Positions 24,693 through 34,882 of a stretch of DNA of 64,000 bases are shown piece after piece (positions within the stretch are counted from its first letter, which is position 1; every line of letters starts with the position of its first letter). A program made the position numbers and the translations under genes. Source of the stretch: Ruminococcus flavefaciens (GTDB taxonomy: Bacteria > Bacillota > Clostridia > Oscillospirales > Ruminococcaceae); contig JAMPAU010000001.1 of the NCBI GenBank assembly GCA_023667045.1, forward strand, positions 1 to 64,000. Reading direction: 5' to 3'. The notes under the pieces are model-generated. The model saw only the letters and a program-made list of their open reading frames with translations, ran no database searches and was not told where the DNA came from.

Positions 24693-25613
24693 TTATATTA
24701 CCGCCATGACGTTCAAAAGCATGGTTATGCCCACCATAGAAAGAAGTGAAAGCGACATAGTAATAAGGGTTATTATTATGATATTTACAGGCTTTACTCC
24801 GCCGACTGTCATTAATATGCGTGGACTGATTCTTTTGTGATTCAGCGATTTCTTGATAACCTGCAATTTTTTCACAGAAAATTTAAAGTAAATCCAGTTT
24901 GCGAAAAGACACATAACCAGCCTTGAAATCCAAGACCCCCACATACATATGCTTTCGAGTTCTTCAATGAGGTTCTGGTTCTGATATATGACGTTCATAA
25001 TGCTGTCAGTAAATACGCCCTGTTCAGCCATTATGAGTACAGTTGCGGGAATATTGAATAATACGCTGAAAAGAGTAGCAATAATCGCCCACAGCCACAT
25101 CTTGCGGTTTGCGAAGTAAAACGACGGAAAAACAAAGCATGAAAAGTTGAATGAAATCTTTGAGCCTAAGTCTTTCATTCTCTTGAAAATAGGAATATAG
25201 TAAAATGTATTTGTGCCTACAAACATAGACAGCTCTTTAAGAGTAGCACCGCCCATATCCTCATCAGGATTGAAACCCGTATCGGTTCTGGCATTTATGT
25301 TTTCGTCTTCAACTGTTGCGGTTTTAGAGTTATTTTTTTCTGTAAGGTCTGTACCGCATACCATGCAGTTTTCTGCATCCGGCGGATTTTCCGGAAAGTG
25401 ACATACCGGACACTGTATTTTTTCTGCCTTTTCAAAAATTTTTTCTCTATGCCATTTTTCGCCTTTTTCATGCAGTTCAGAATTAGCACAACTGTTTTCT
25501 TTTTTGTAGCACTCTCTGTGGTGAGGAGAGCCACATTCCGGACAAACTACAACGTCGTCGCCTTCCTCAAAAGTCCTGCCACAGCATACGCATTTTTCGC
25601 CTATGAAATTCAT
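24693..25613 (-). CDS. Prokaryotic RING-like zinc protein with DUF2628 membrane domain
   Basis: Protein of 306 residues. Residues 8-42 have paired Cys knuckles (CVCCGRTF, CPECGSPHHRECY) like prokaryotic RING finger family 1; a second ribbon (CPVCHF, CMVCGTD) follows at 68-90. After an acidic linker, about residue 130 onward resembles DUF2628, with four membrane helices. AGGAATG precedes the ATG. The two zinc modules suggest protein binding at the membrane; ubiquitin ligase activity should not be assumed. Confidence 0.75.
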   Translation of the reverse strand: MNFIGEKCVCCGRTFEEGDDVVVCPECGSPHHRECYKKENSCANSELHEKGEKWHREKIFEKAEKIQCPVCHFPENPPDAENCMVCGTDLTEKNNSKTATVEDENINARTDTGFNPDEDMGGATLKELSMFVGTNTFYYIPIFKRMKDLGSKISFNFSCFVFPSFYFANRKMWLWAIIATLFSVLFNIPATVLIMAEQGVFTDSIMNVIYQNQNLIEELESICMWGSWISRLVMCLFANWIYFKFSVKKLQVIKKSLNHKRISPRILMTVGGVKPVNIIIITLITMSLSLLSMVGITMLLNVMAVI

Positions 25614-25652
25614 AAAACATTCCTCCGTTTCTTTATTTCATATCCAAACTAT

Positions 25653-25682
25653 ATTATAACACGTAATCTGCTGTAAAATCAA
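25653..25682 (-). promoter_or_regulatory. Promoter of the RING-like gene
   Basis: Minus-strand TTGATT (25682-25677), 18-nt spacer, TATAAT (25658-25653), about 40 nt before the ATG at 25613. Confidence 0.6.
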
Positions 25683-25747
25683 GTGTTTCAGTAAATTTTA
25701 CAAAACAGAGTAAATGATGATTTTCATGTGATAATTTAAAATTTTGA

Positions 25748-25776
25748 TTGACATTCCCATAAATTTGCAGTATAAT
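25748..25776 (+). promoter_or_regulatory. Perfect consensus promoter of the two-component operon
   Basis: TTGACA (25748-25753), 17-nt spacer, TATAAT (25771-25776). The leader is about 37 nt. Confidence 0.8.
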
Positions 25777-25819
25777 ATTATTAATGTTATTTCTGAATAA
25801 AAGAAAGAGGGTATATAAA

Positions 25820-26527
25820 ATGGCAAATGAAAAAAGCCTTAAAGTTCTTATTGTTGATGATGATAAAAATATATGCGACCTGCTCAGACTTTACCTTGAA
25901 AAAGACGGATACGGTGTGATTCTCTCTCATGACGGTGCTGAGGCGGTTGTAAAATTTAATGCACTCAAACCGGATATTGTTCTGCTTGATATTATGCTTC
26001 CGTCTATGGACGGCTGGCAGGTATGCCGTGAAATAAGAAAAAAGTCAAACGTGCCGATTATTATGATTACAGCTAAAGGTGAAACTATTGACAAAATTAT
26101 AGGTCTTGACCTCGGTGCAGATGACTACATCGTAAAGCCTTTTGACGCAAAGGAAGTTATAGCACGCATAAATGCCGTTACCAGACGTATGGGCAATGCA
26201 AATACTGAACCGGAAGTTAAGGAAGTTCACTATGATAAGCTATCAGTGAATATGACAAGGTATGAACTGAAAGTTAACGGAAAAACTATAGACACTCCCC
26301 CGAAAGAACTTGAACTCCTCTACTATCTCGCATCAAATCCTAACCGTGTATACACTCGTGACCAGTTGCTTGATGAAGTATGGGGATTTGAATATTACGG
26401 CGATTCAAGAACCATTGACGTGCATATAAAAAGACTCCGTGAAAAGCTGGAGGGTGTTTCTGACAAGTGGCTTTTGAAAACCATATGGGGCAGAGGTTAT
26501 AAATTTGAAGTTGAGGAAGACGAATAA
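25820..26527 (+). CDS. OmpR/PhoB-family response regulator
   Basis: Protein of 235 residues from ATG 25820 (AGAGGG upstream). The receiver domain (7-120) has the acidic pocket VDDD, the phospho-acceptor D57 in LLDIMLPS and the conserved Lys in KPFDAKE. The winged-helix DNA-binding domain covers 135-230 (TRDQLLDEVWGFEYYG, RTIDVHIKRLREKL). It acts with the kinase that follows; an HtrA protease next in line is a plausible target, suggesting an envelope stress role like CssRS or related systems. Confidence 0.93.
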   Translation: MANEKSLKVLIVDDDKNICDLLRLYLEKDGYGVILSHDGAEAVVKFNALKPDIVLLDIMLPSMDGWQVCREIRKKSNVPIIMITAKGETIDKIIGLDLGADDYIVKPFDAKEVIARINAVTRRMGNANTEPEVKEVHYDKLSVNMTRYELKVNGKTIDTPPKELELLYYLASNPNRVYTRDQLLDEVWGFEYYGDSRTIDVHIKRLREKLEGVSDKWLLKTIWGRGYKFEVEEDE

Positions 26528-26545
26528 TTCCGGAATATAAAATCT

Positions 26546-26568
26546 CAGGGGACTTATTTCGTCCCCTG
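26546..26568 (+). terminator. Hairpin between regulator and kinase
   Basis: CAGGGGAC (26546-26553) and GTCCCCTG (26561-26568) form a perfect 8-bp stem, followed by a short T-rich tail (TCTTATT). It probably lowers kinase expression relative to the regulator and does not end the transcript fully. Confidence 0.5.
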
Positions 26569-26594
26569 TCTTATTAAACAGAGGTGACTTTTCG

Positions 26595-28028
26595 TTGCAT
26601 AACAATAATTCATATAATAAGTTTCTGAGATATTCAATGTTTCTTATGATGTCAGTTATAATTATTCTCGGCGTTATTATTATCGGTATAAGTTCTTCTA
26701 TATGCAAACAGAATGAACTCGAAAGGCTCAAAAACACAGGCAGTCTTTTCATAAGCTGTATAAAAAAAGAATATAATGATACCCACGGCAGTCTGAAAAA
26801 TGAAAACACGCTGACAATGCAAAGGCTTTTTGAGGAAGAACACAACATTATGATATACATATATGACAATGACGGAAAATGTCTTCTCTCAGACGGCAAC
26901 GACAAAGAAGAAAAGCTGAATATTCCGGAAATCATGAAGTCATATATAGACAGTGGACAATATCTCGACCTTAATTCAGAGGGTATCTCCAGCAAAGAAC
27001 CGTATCTTCTCTATGGCGATAAATTCACTATGAAACGCAATGGTTTGCCGTCTGAAAACATATATATCCTTATTTACGGAAGTACCCACAATATCAGTAT
27101 GTTTACTATGGAAATATTTCTGATTTATTCTATTTCTGCAATAATTATACTGTTCTTTTTATATCTTATTCTGAAAAAGAAAGTCCGCAGATACGCTCAG
27201 TACAAAAACGACATAACACGCATACTAAAAAAATATTCCCAAGGGGATTTCTCTGAAAAAATAAGACCCGACAATACTATATTTCCCGACGAAACGGCTA
27301 AATATATAAATACTCTCGCCTCAAATGTAGAAACAAGCGAGGAAACAAGCAAGACATTTATAGCAAACGTCTCCCACGAACTCCGCACTCCGATAACCAC
27401 AATAGGAGGTTTTGTGGACGGAATACTTGACGGCACTATACCTAAAAACCGCCGTAACGAATATCTTGTGCTTGTCTCAAACGAAATACAGCGTCTCAGT
27501 ATTCTTATAAGTTCAATGCTTAATATGAGCCGTTTTGAATCGGGTACGCTTAAACCTAACTTTCAGGAAACTAACCTTACTGACCTCGTTATAAAAACTG
27601 CTTTTATGTTTGAAAAGAAAATAGAAGCCAAAAATATTGAGGTTGAGGAATTTGACAGCGAAAACCTTATCGCCGAAGTAGACCCCGACCTCATGCAACA
27701 GGTTATCTATAATCTGATAGAAAACGCCGTGAAGTTTGTAAATACAGGCGGTAAACTGTCTTTCTGTTTTGAAAAAGAGGGCAATATGTGCATTGTCGGA
27801 ATAAGAAACACCGGAGAGGGTTTAAAAGACAGCGAAATACCTCAAGTATTCGACCGTTTCTATAAAACAGATTCTTCACGTGGAAAAGATACTACAGGTC
27901 TCGGTCTCGGTCTTTCGATTTCAAGGAGAATACTTCACATAAACAACGGCAACATAGCCGTTAAAAGCGTATACGGCGAATACACTGAATTTCAGATACA
28001 AGTACCCGAAAAACAGCACCTTGAATAA
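26595..28028 (+). CDS. Membrane sensor histidine kinase
   Basis: Protein of 477 residues from TTG 26595 with GAGGTGA upstream. TM1 is at 13-35, an extracellular sensor at 36-170, TM2 at about 178-202, and a HAMP-like linker follows. The HisKA box has H261 in ANVSHELRTP. The ATP-binding domain has NLIENAVKF (N box), NTGEGL (G1), FDRFYKTD (F box) and GLGLGLSI (G2). Partner of the preceding regulator; the signal is unknown. Confidence 0.92.
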   Translation: MHNNNSYNKFLRYSMFLMMSVIIILGVIIIGISSSICKQNELERLKNTGSLFISCIKKEYNDTHGSLKNENTLTMQRLFEEEHNIMIYIYDNDGKCLLSDGNDKEEKLNIPEIMKSYIDSGQYLDLNSEGISSKEPYLLYGDKFTMKRNGLPSENIYILIYGSTHNISMFTMEIFLIYSISAIIILFFLYLILKKKVRRYAQYKNDITRILKKYSQGDFSEKIRPDNTIFPDETAKYINTLASNVETSEETSKTFIANVSHELRTPITTIGGFVDGILDGTIPKNRRNEYLVLVSNEIQRLSILISSMLNMSRFESGTLKPNFQETNLTDLVIKTAFMFEKKIEAKNIEVEEFDSENLIAEVDPDLMQQVIYNLIENAVKFVNTGGKLSFCFEKEGNMCIVGIRNTGEGLKDSEIPQVFDRFYKTDSSRGKDTTGLGLGLSISRRILHINNGNIAVKSVYGEYTEFQIQVPEKQHLE

Positions 28029-28049
28029 AGCGTACGGAAAGGAGTTAAA

Positions 28050-29414
28050 ATGGACGAAATCGAAAACTACAATTCCGGATATAATCCGGAACAGGAAAAC
28101 CAATATATCCCCAGACACGAAAAACCAAGCGATAACTATGAAAACAGCTACTCAGACTATACTGATTTCATGTACGGACAGCAGTTTACAGAAGACCCAC
28201 TGCCTGCTCCCGAACCTCCGCCAAGCATAAGAAAAAGAAAAAATACCGGCGGTGAAAAGTTTATAATCTTTCTTTTTGTTGTTATCATACTGCTTGCTGT
28301 GGGACTTTCAATATACGGCATAACCAATGACATCTACAGAAGCCAGTCTGCAATTGACGAAATGAAAAAACAACAGCACGTAATTGTTTATCAGAACAAC
28401 AAGCCAAGCGGTGCTAACGATTTGAACAACTTTGTTGACGAAAACGGCAAGTACACTATAGAAGGCTCTGCAATGTCCGTGAAAGATTCTATTGTTGAAA
28501 TATACACATATTCCGATATGAAAAAGACAAAACTTTCCGGTACTGGCTCTGGTGTTGTGCTTTCGGAAGACGGCTACATTGTAACTAATGCGCACGTTCT
28601 TAATGCCGACGGATTTCATGAGGTTCACACAACGGACGATAAAATATATAACGCCAAAATAATTGGCAGAGACTCCAAAACCGACATAGCCGTGATAAAA
28701 GTAGACAACGCCAATCTTGTACCCGCCATGCTCGGTAATTCCGACGAGGCGATAGTAGGCGAACAGGTTATAGCTGTCGGAAACCCTGCCGGACTTTCAA
28801 ATACCGTTACCGACGGAATAATTTCAGCCGTAAACAGAAAAATCCGCAGTGATTCGACTGGTTTTGAAATGAACTGCATTCAGACTAACGCCGATATAAG
28901 TCCCGGAAACTCCGGCGGTGCTTTGGTAAATATGTACGGTCAAGTTATCGGCATAACTTCCTCTAAATATGTAAGCTCCAGTTTTGAGGGTCTCGGATTT
29001 GCTATAACTATAAACGACGCTCTCCCTATTATTGAAGAACTTATAGACACGGGTTTTGTAGGCGGACGTTTCAGAATAGGAATACAGTTACTTGATATGG
29101 AAACTCCCGAAAAAGTCCTTATGATTGAAAGCGAACTGGGTTTCGAGCTTCCGGACGGCTTTGAGGGCGTTTATATCGACGCTATAAGCGAAGACTGCGA
29201 CATAGCCAACACAGAACTAAAAGCCGGTGACTTCATAACAGAAATAAACGGCTCTCCCATAAAGACTTATGACGAACTCTACAACAATATAAGCAGTAAA
29301 TTCGGTGCTGGCGATAAAGTACCTGCAAAATGCGCTCACGTTGATAAAAACGGCAAGGTGACATATTATGACATCGAATTTAAACTTATGGAAGATACTT
29401 CCGGAGACTATTAA
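28050..29414 (+). CDS. HtrA/DegP-like membrane-anchored serine protease
   Basis: Protein of 454 residues. A disordered acidic cytoplasmic N-terminus (1-60) is followed by one membrane helix (69-90). The trypsin-like domain has H182 (TNAHV), D212 (KTDIAVIK) and S288 (GNSGGAL). A PDZ domain spans roughly 345-445. Such proteases degrade misfolded exported proteins. It lies 21 nt after the kinase gene, so it is probably regulated by that system. AAAGGAG precedes the ATG. Confidence 0.93.
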   Translation: MDEIENYNSGYNPEQENQYIPRHEKPSDNYENSYSDYTDFMYGQQFTEDPLPAPEPPPSIRKRKNTGGEKFIIFLFVVIILLAVGLSIYGITNDIYRSQSAIDEMKKQQHVIVYQNNKPSGANDLNNFVDENGKYTIEGSAMSVKDSIVEIYTYSDMKKTKLSGTGSGVVLSEDGYIVTNAHVLNADGFHEVHTTDDKIYNAKIIGRDSKTDIAVIKVDNANLVPAMLGNSDEAIVGEQVIAVGNPAGLSNTVTDGIISAVNRKIRSDSTGFEMNCIQTNADISPGNSGGALVNMYGQVIGITSSKYVSSSFEGLGFAITINDALPIIEELIDTGFVGGRFRIGIQLLDMETPEKVLMIESELGFELPDGFEGVYIDAISEDCDIANTELKAGDFITEINGSPIKTYDELYNNISSKFGAGDKVPAKCAHVDKNGKVTYYDIEFKLMEDTSGDY

Positions 29415-29416
29415 CC

Positions 29417-29755
29417 ATGAAAAAAATAGATTTCATACAAAGAATAATCTTAATTACCGTTATTCTGCTGAGTGCAATATCTTTTCTTGTATTGCCGGAA
29501 AATGTGGCAGTACAATGGAACTACTCCGGAGCAAACAACTATATCCCTAAATTTTATGCTGTGCTGATACCTCTTGCTATAAGCACTTTCGGCATATGCT
29601 CATGGAAATATTCTTCTTTACGGTACAGCAGAAATATCAAAACGTCAGATAAACTTCAGACAATTCATTCTGCTATATGGGGGACTGTCTCGTTAATCGG
29701 AATTATTATAAATATACTTTTCATGATTATGAACGGCAGACCCTTTATTCTGTAA
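29417..29755 (+). CDS. DUF1648-type membrane protein
   Basis: Protein of 112 residues, three membrane helices (about 8-28, 43-60, 88-108). LPENVAVQWNYSGANNYIPK resembles the DUF1648 turn between helices. It begins two nt after the htrA stop. Its last 11 bases overlap the convergent TIGR04086 gene. Confidence 0.65.
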   Translation: MKKIDFIQRIILITVILLSAISFLVLPENVAVQWNYSGANNYIPKFYAVLIPLAISTFGICSWKYSSLRYSRNIKTSDKLQTIHSAIWGTVSLIGIIINILFMIMNGRPFIL

Positions 29756-30143
29756 AGTTCTTAGGGCGTTTTGAGTTTACACCAGTTACTCCTCCCACTG
29801 CACCCGAAACGGTCAGCAGGAGGAGCTTTTTTATTCCGGTAAACTCTCCCAGAAAAACAACTCCGCATACCGCTATAACCGTATATATTATTGCACCACA
29901 CATAATGCCCTCAGCAAGTCCATGCTTACGCCGAAACTTGCCACAGAAATATGTACTGAAATAAGTGCCTATACACATAGATATTATTGAAAAAACAACC
30001 GATACTTTCATATCTTTGAGAATATAGTACATCACAGCGGATAATAATAATGCTGTAAGAAATATAAAGGCGATTCCGGCAAGTACTGATATTGTTATGC
30101 TGACAAGACTGTTTGTCCATACGCTCTTACGGTGACGACGCAT
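29745..30143 (-). CDS. TIGR04086-family membrane protein
   Basis: Protein of 132 residues from ATG 30143 with GCGGAGG upstream; a longer frame to 30278 overlaps yajC and lacks a site. Four membrane helices (about 10-32, 40-60, 70-90, 100-120) with glycine-rich AIIYTVIAVCGVV and TVSGAVGGVTG. The family is regularly found beside yajC in clostridia, as here. Its ribosome binding site is buried in a hairpin, so it is probably made only when yajC is being translated. Confidence 0.78.
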   Translation of the reverse strand: MRRHRKSVWTNSLVSITISVLAGIAFIFLTALLLSAVMYYILKDMKVSVVFSIISMCIGTYFSTYFCGKFRRKHGLAEGIMCGAIIYTVIAVCGVVFLGEFTGIKKLLLLTVSGAVGGVTGVNSKRPKNFTE

Positions 30144-30151
30144 AAAAATAA

Positions 30152-30192
30152 CCTCCGCACAAAATAATTGTTCAAACAATTCTATGCGGAGG
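30152..30192 (-). promoter_or_regulatory. Hairpin sequestering the ribosome binding site of the TIGR04086 gene
   Basis: CCTCCGCA (30192-30185, minus strand) pairs exactly with TGCGGAGG (30159-30152), which is the Shine-Dalgarno site for the ATG at 30143. An inner 5-bp stem (30181-30177 with 30170-30166) adds stability. The first arm begins 10 nt after the yajC stop, within reach of a terminating ribosome. Confidence 0.7.
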
Positions 30193-30201
30193 AATGCAAT
30201 A

Positions 30202-30729
30202 TTATTCTTCTTCGTCTTCTTTTTTCTTTTTCTTAGATTTCTTTTCGGGTTCGTCCTCAACCACTCCGGCAGATGCAAGTGCAGTCTCCTTTTTCTTAGC
30301 GTTTGCCGATTTGAGAGCCTTTATACGCTCCTGTGCGGTTACGTTTTCAGTGATAGCCCAAGTCTTTATACGGAGCTTGTGTCTTGCACCGCCTGTCTCA
30401 ATAACAACAGTGTCCTCGCCCTTAGATACAACAATGCCGACAATACCGCCACCGGTTACTATTTCGTCGCCTACCTCAAGACTGTTCTGCATATCCTTGA
30501 GTTCGTTGTCACGTTTTTTCTGTGGTCTGATAACCATAAAGTACAGCAGTACAAACATTATTATAAGCGGAAAAACAAGTGTCCAGAAAACAGAACCTGT
30601 CTGAGCCTGTGCCTGTGTGCCGGAAGCTGTCGTTGCCTCGCCTGTTGCAAAAGCCGTCATGCCCATAGACACTGCTGTAAAAAGCATACCCGAAACTGCC
30701 GTAATAATGCCGATAAATTTCTTCTTCAT
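30202..30729 (-). CDS. yajC: Preprotein translocase subunit YajC
   Basis: Protein of 175 residues. A signal-like N-terminus (to about residue 29), then one membrane helix (46-66) and the YajC core: FMVIRPQKKRDNE, GDEIVTGGGIVGIV, and a small beta domain. The protein ends in a very charged tail of Lys and Glu. YajC associates with SecDF at the membrane. Longer than typical YajC (about 90-110) because of the signal segment and the tail. Confidence 0.92.
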   Translation of the reverse strand: MKKKFIGIITAVSGMLFTAVSMGMTAFATGEATTASGTQAQAQTGSVFWTLVFPLIIMFVLLYFMVIRPQKKRDNELKDMQNSLEVGDEIVTGGGIVGIVVSKGEDTVVIETGGARHKLRIKTWAITENVTAQERIKALKSANAKKKETALASAGVVEDEPEKKSKKKKKEDEEE

Positions 30730-30765
30730 AATTATAAACTCTCCATTCTTTTGAATATACTGGTT

Positions 30766-30794
30766 ATTATAACATATTTTTCCGGAAATTTCAA
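30766..30794 (-). promoter_or_regulatory. Promoter of yajC
   Basis: Minus-strand TTGAAA (30794-30789), 17-nt spacer, TATAAT (30771-30766), about 30 nt of leader before yajC. Confidence 0.65.
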
Positions 30795-30923
30795 GACATT
30801 ACAATAAATTTTCATTTAATCATTTCAGAGAAAAATTTTTTGAATATTTATAACATTTTTTTCCACAAATAGCTCTGCTGATTATGCATTTAGACGTTTT
30901 TTATGAAAATTTTGCGAATACTC

Positions 30924-30951
30924 TTGATTTCTTCTGAAAAGATGATAAAAT
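30924..30951 (+). promoter_or_regulatory. groESL promoter
   Basis: TTGATT (30924-30929), 16-nt spacer and TAAAAT (30946-30951) just before the CIRCE element. An overlapping TATAAT (30951-30956) has poorer spacing to any -35. Confidence 0.5.
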
Positions 30952-30955
30952 ATAA

Positions 30956-30982
30956 TTAGCACTCAATCAGAGAGAGTGCTAA
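30956..30982 (+). promoter_or_regulatory. CIRCE operator (HrcA binding site)
   Basis: TTAGCACTC, 9 nt, GAGTGCTAA. This is a perfect match to the CIRCE consensus, so the heat-shock repressor HrcA should control groES-groEL. hrcA itself is not in the window. Confidence 0.97.
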
Positions 30983-30997
30983 ACAAAAAGATTTTAA

Positions 30998-32941
<1,944 letters not shown>

Positions 32942-32958
32942 TAAATCTTAAATAAAAA

Positions 32959-32987
32959 GCATGGTGAGTTTAATTAACTCATCATGC
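32959..32987 (+). terminator. Hairpin after groEL
   Basis: GCATGGTGAGTT (32959-32970) pairs with AACTCATCATGC (32976-32987) with one G-U pair. No T-run follows, so it is more likely an RNA-stabilising or partial terminator element. Confidence 0.5.
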
Positions 32988-33012
32988 TAATAATGATAAG
33001 GGAGGATTAAAT

Positions 33013-33294
33013 ATGAGTTGGGTTAAAAGACAGTTAGAAAATCAGTATGCATATGAAGAAATTGCTAAAGATATATTAAAATCCATAGGAGCAATCGGAA
33101 CTTGTCCATTTCATGAAGATGAATGGTATTATGACAATTATATGGATGAAAATGAAGTTTATGCAATGGCTACAAGAGAATTAAAAGCTGAATATCCAAA
33201 TATGAATGATTTGAAACTTTTTCATGCAAGTATCAAAAATGTATTAAACTATGCATCTTCAGATAGTACTTGCCCATTCTGCGAAAATGACTAA
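33013..33294 (+). CDS. Small CPF(H/C)-motif protein, unknown
   Basis: Protein of 93 residues with GGGAGG upstream. The sequence is more AT-rich than groEL. CPFHEDEW (near 31) and CPFCEND (at the end) could bind zinc together. No family recognised. It lies downstream of groEL and is closed by a strong terminator, so it may be a groESL operon member by read-through. Confidence 0.6.
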   Translation: MSWVKRQLENQYAYEEIAKDILKSIGAIGTCPFHEDEWYYDNYMDENEVYAMATRELKAEYPNMNDLKLFHASIKNVLNYASSDSTCPFCEND

Positions 33295-33314
33295 AAAGCA
33301 TATTATCAAAAAAG

Positions 33315-33345
33315 CAGTTTCCATTTTTCCGGAAACTGTTTTTTT
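33315..33345 (+). terminator. Intrinsic terminator
   Basis: CAGTTTCC (33315-33322) and GGAAACTG (33331-33338) with an 8-nt loop and seven T residues. It directly abuts the promoter of the next unit. Confidence 0.88.
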
Positions 33346-33346
33346 G

Positions 33347-33375
33347 TTGACTTTTCGGGAATTTACTGCTATAAT
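33347..33375 (+). promoter_or_regulatory. Promoter of the paralogous membrane pair
   Basis: TTGACT (33347-33352), 17-nt spacer, TATAAT (33370-33375). The start would be near 33382, only about 15 nt before the ATG at 33398. Confidence 0.7.
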
Positions 33376-33397
33376 TGTACTAATCGGAGGTGAAGTC

Positions 33398-33910
33398 ATG
33401 AAAGAAATTGAAGTAAACCATACACCCGACTTCATGAAATGGGTGGCAATAGCTATGTTTATTTTATGGATAATTTCTACAGTTATTATCTGTTATAATA
33501 CGTCGGAAGCTATCGCCCTGCTACTGTCACTTGGCATTTTAATTGCTATTATAGGCATTGCTTTTTATATCGACTGCACAAAAACCGTCATTGAATATGA
33601 TGAGGAAAAAATCCGCTGGAAGTGGATATGGATTACATATAAAGTTAATTTTAAGGAAATGGAATCCGTACACTATACGATAACCTCAGAACGCACACGC
33701 TACGGCGGTTACATACGACGTTTTGAGATAGTTTTCAAAGTTAATGATGATGAGTTAAGGCTTAATGACAATCTGAAAATCGAAGACATAGAAAACAGCA
33801 TAAACGGCACTCCGGACGATATAAAGCTTATGGAGTTGTATAAATTTATTGAAAGTGTCTGTCCAGAAAAGTCAAAGGGCTTTATAAAGACCGACCCCGA
33901 AATATTCTGA
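33398..33910 (+). CDS. Two-helix membrane protein, paralogue 1
   Basis: Protein of 170 residues from ATG 33398 with GGAGGTGA upstream; a longer in-frame start at 33251 lies before the terminator and is rejected. Two membrane helices (about 14-35 and 41-62), then a soluble PH-like domain with VIEYDEEKIRWKWIWITYKV and a C-terminal region ending CPEKSKGFIKTDPEIF. No named family. Paralogue of the next gene. Confidence 0.7.
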   Translation: MKEIEVNHTPDFMKWVAIAMFILWIISTVIICYNTSEAIALLLSLGILIAIIGIAFYIDCTKTVIEYDEEKIRWKWIWITYKVNFKEMESVHYTITSERTRYGGYIRRFEIVFKVNDDELRLNDNLKIEDIENSINGTPDDIKLMELYKFIESVCPEKSKGFIKTDPEIF

Positions 33911-33926
33911 CAAATGAGGTGATTTT

Positions 33927-34433
33927 ATGAAAAAAATTGAAGTAAACCACACTACCGACTTCATACGTGGAGTTTCAATAGCCATTGCTTTTTTATGGGC
34001 AGGACTGATAGTTTTTCTGTGTTCTGTTAAGTCAGATAGCGTCATGTGGGTTTCAACTGTAGGTGTACTAATTATGCTCATCATTGCTTCTGTCACGAAC
34101 GACAGCAAAACCATTGTTGAATACGATACGGAAACAATCCGCTGGAAATGGCTGTGGCTGACGTATACAGTCAATTTAAATGAAATGCTATCCGCACACT
34201 ACACGATAACCTTAGAACGCACACGAGGAGATTATATACGCCGTTTGGAGATAGTATTTAATGTCAAGGAAGGCACGTTAAGGCTTAATGACAAGCTGAA
34301 AACAGAAGACATAGAAAACTACATAAACGGCACTCCGGACGATATAAAGCTTATGGAGTTGTATAAATTTATTGAAAGTACCTGTCCGGAAAAATCTCAC
34401 GGATTTACTAAAACATCAGACGAAATATTTTAA
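33927..34433 (+). CDS. Two-helix membrane protein, paralogue 2
   Basis: Protein of 168 residues, closely related along its whole length to the preceding gene (shared KIEVNHT, IRWKWLWLTYTV, INGTPDDIKLMELYKFIES). Conservation is highest in the soluble part. TGAGGTGA precedes the ATG. The pair is a recent tandem duplication; function unknown. Confidence 0.7.
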   Translation: MKKIEVNHTTDFIRGVSIAIAFLWAGLIVFLCSVKSDSVMWVSTVGVLIMLIIASVTNDSKTIVEYDTETIRWKWLWLTYTVNLNEMLSAHYTITLERTRGDYIRRLEIVFNVKEGTLRLNDKLKTEDIENYINGTPDDIKLMELYKFIESTCPEKSHGFTKTSDEIF

Positions 34434-34442
34434 CACGAAAAC

Positions 34443-34474
34443 AAAAAAAACCGTTCTCCCGAAAGAGAACGGTT
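34443..34474. terminator. Bidirectional terminator at the end of the ribosomal operon
   Basis: AACCGTTCTC (34449-34458) and GAGAACGGTT (34465-34474) form a perfect 10-bp stem. On the minus strand it is followed by eight T residues (34450-34443), ending the rpsJ-rplQ transcript; the plus strand has a weaker T/A tail. Confidence 0.88.
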
Positions 34475-34493
34475 ATATTTATATATCTGCCAA

Positions 34494-34844
34494 TTAAACG
34501 AGCTTGATAATAGCCATTTCAGCAGAATCGCCACGGCGAGGACCGATTTTTACAATCTGTGTGTAACCGCCGTTTCTGTCGGCATACTTCGGTGAAATCT
34601 CATCGAAAAGCTTCTTTGCGACAGATTCCTTTGTTACATATGCAAATACCTGACGCTTGGAGTGCAGGTCATTATTCTTACCGATAGTAATCATCTTCTC
34701 TGCCACAGCACGAACTTCCTTAGCTCTTGTAACGGTTGTTTCAATCTGACCGTTTTCAAGAAGGAAAGTTACCATGCCTCTGAGCATTGCTTTTCTATGG
34801 TCAGATGTTCTGCCCAGCTTTCTTGTACCCGGCATGTAATTCAC
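34494..34844 (-). CDS. rplQ: 50S ribosomal protein L17
   Basis: Protein of 116 residues. [19 protein letters not shown] at the start is the L17 signature; the C-terminal [20 protein letters not shown] is standard. It binds domain III of 23S rRNA near the tunnel exit. Last gene of the operon, 38 nt after rpoA. Confidence 0.97.
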   Translation of the reverse strand: MNYMPGTRKLGRTSDHRKAMLRGMVTFLLENGQIETTVTRAKEVRAVAEKMITIGKNNDLHSKRQVFAYVTKESVAKKLFDEISPKYADRNGGYTQIVKIGPRRGDSAEMAIIKLV

Positions 34845-34882
34845 TCCTTTTCATACAGTGCATAAAAGCACATTTTATGGGT

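Noticed and set aside
29677-29964. Plus-strand frame opposite the TIGR04086 gene
   Set aside because: It lacks a ribosome binding site and overlaps a conserved membrane protein on the other strand.
33251-33397. Upstream extension of the first paralogous membrane protein
   Set aside because: It overlaps the preceding gene, a terminator and a promoter; GGAGGTGA directly precedes the ATG at 33398.
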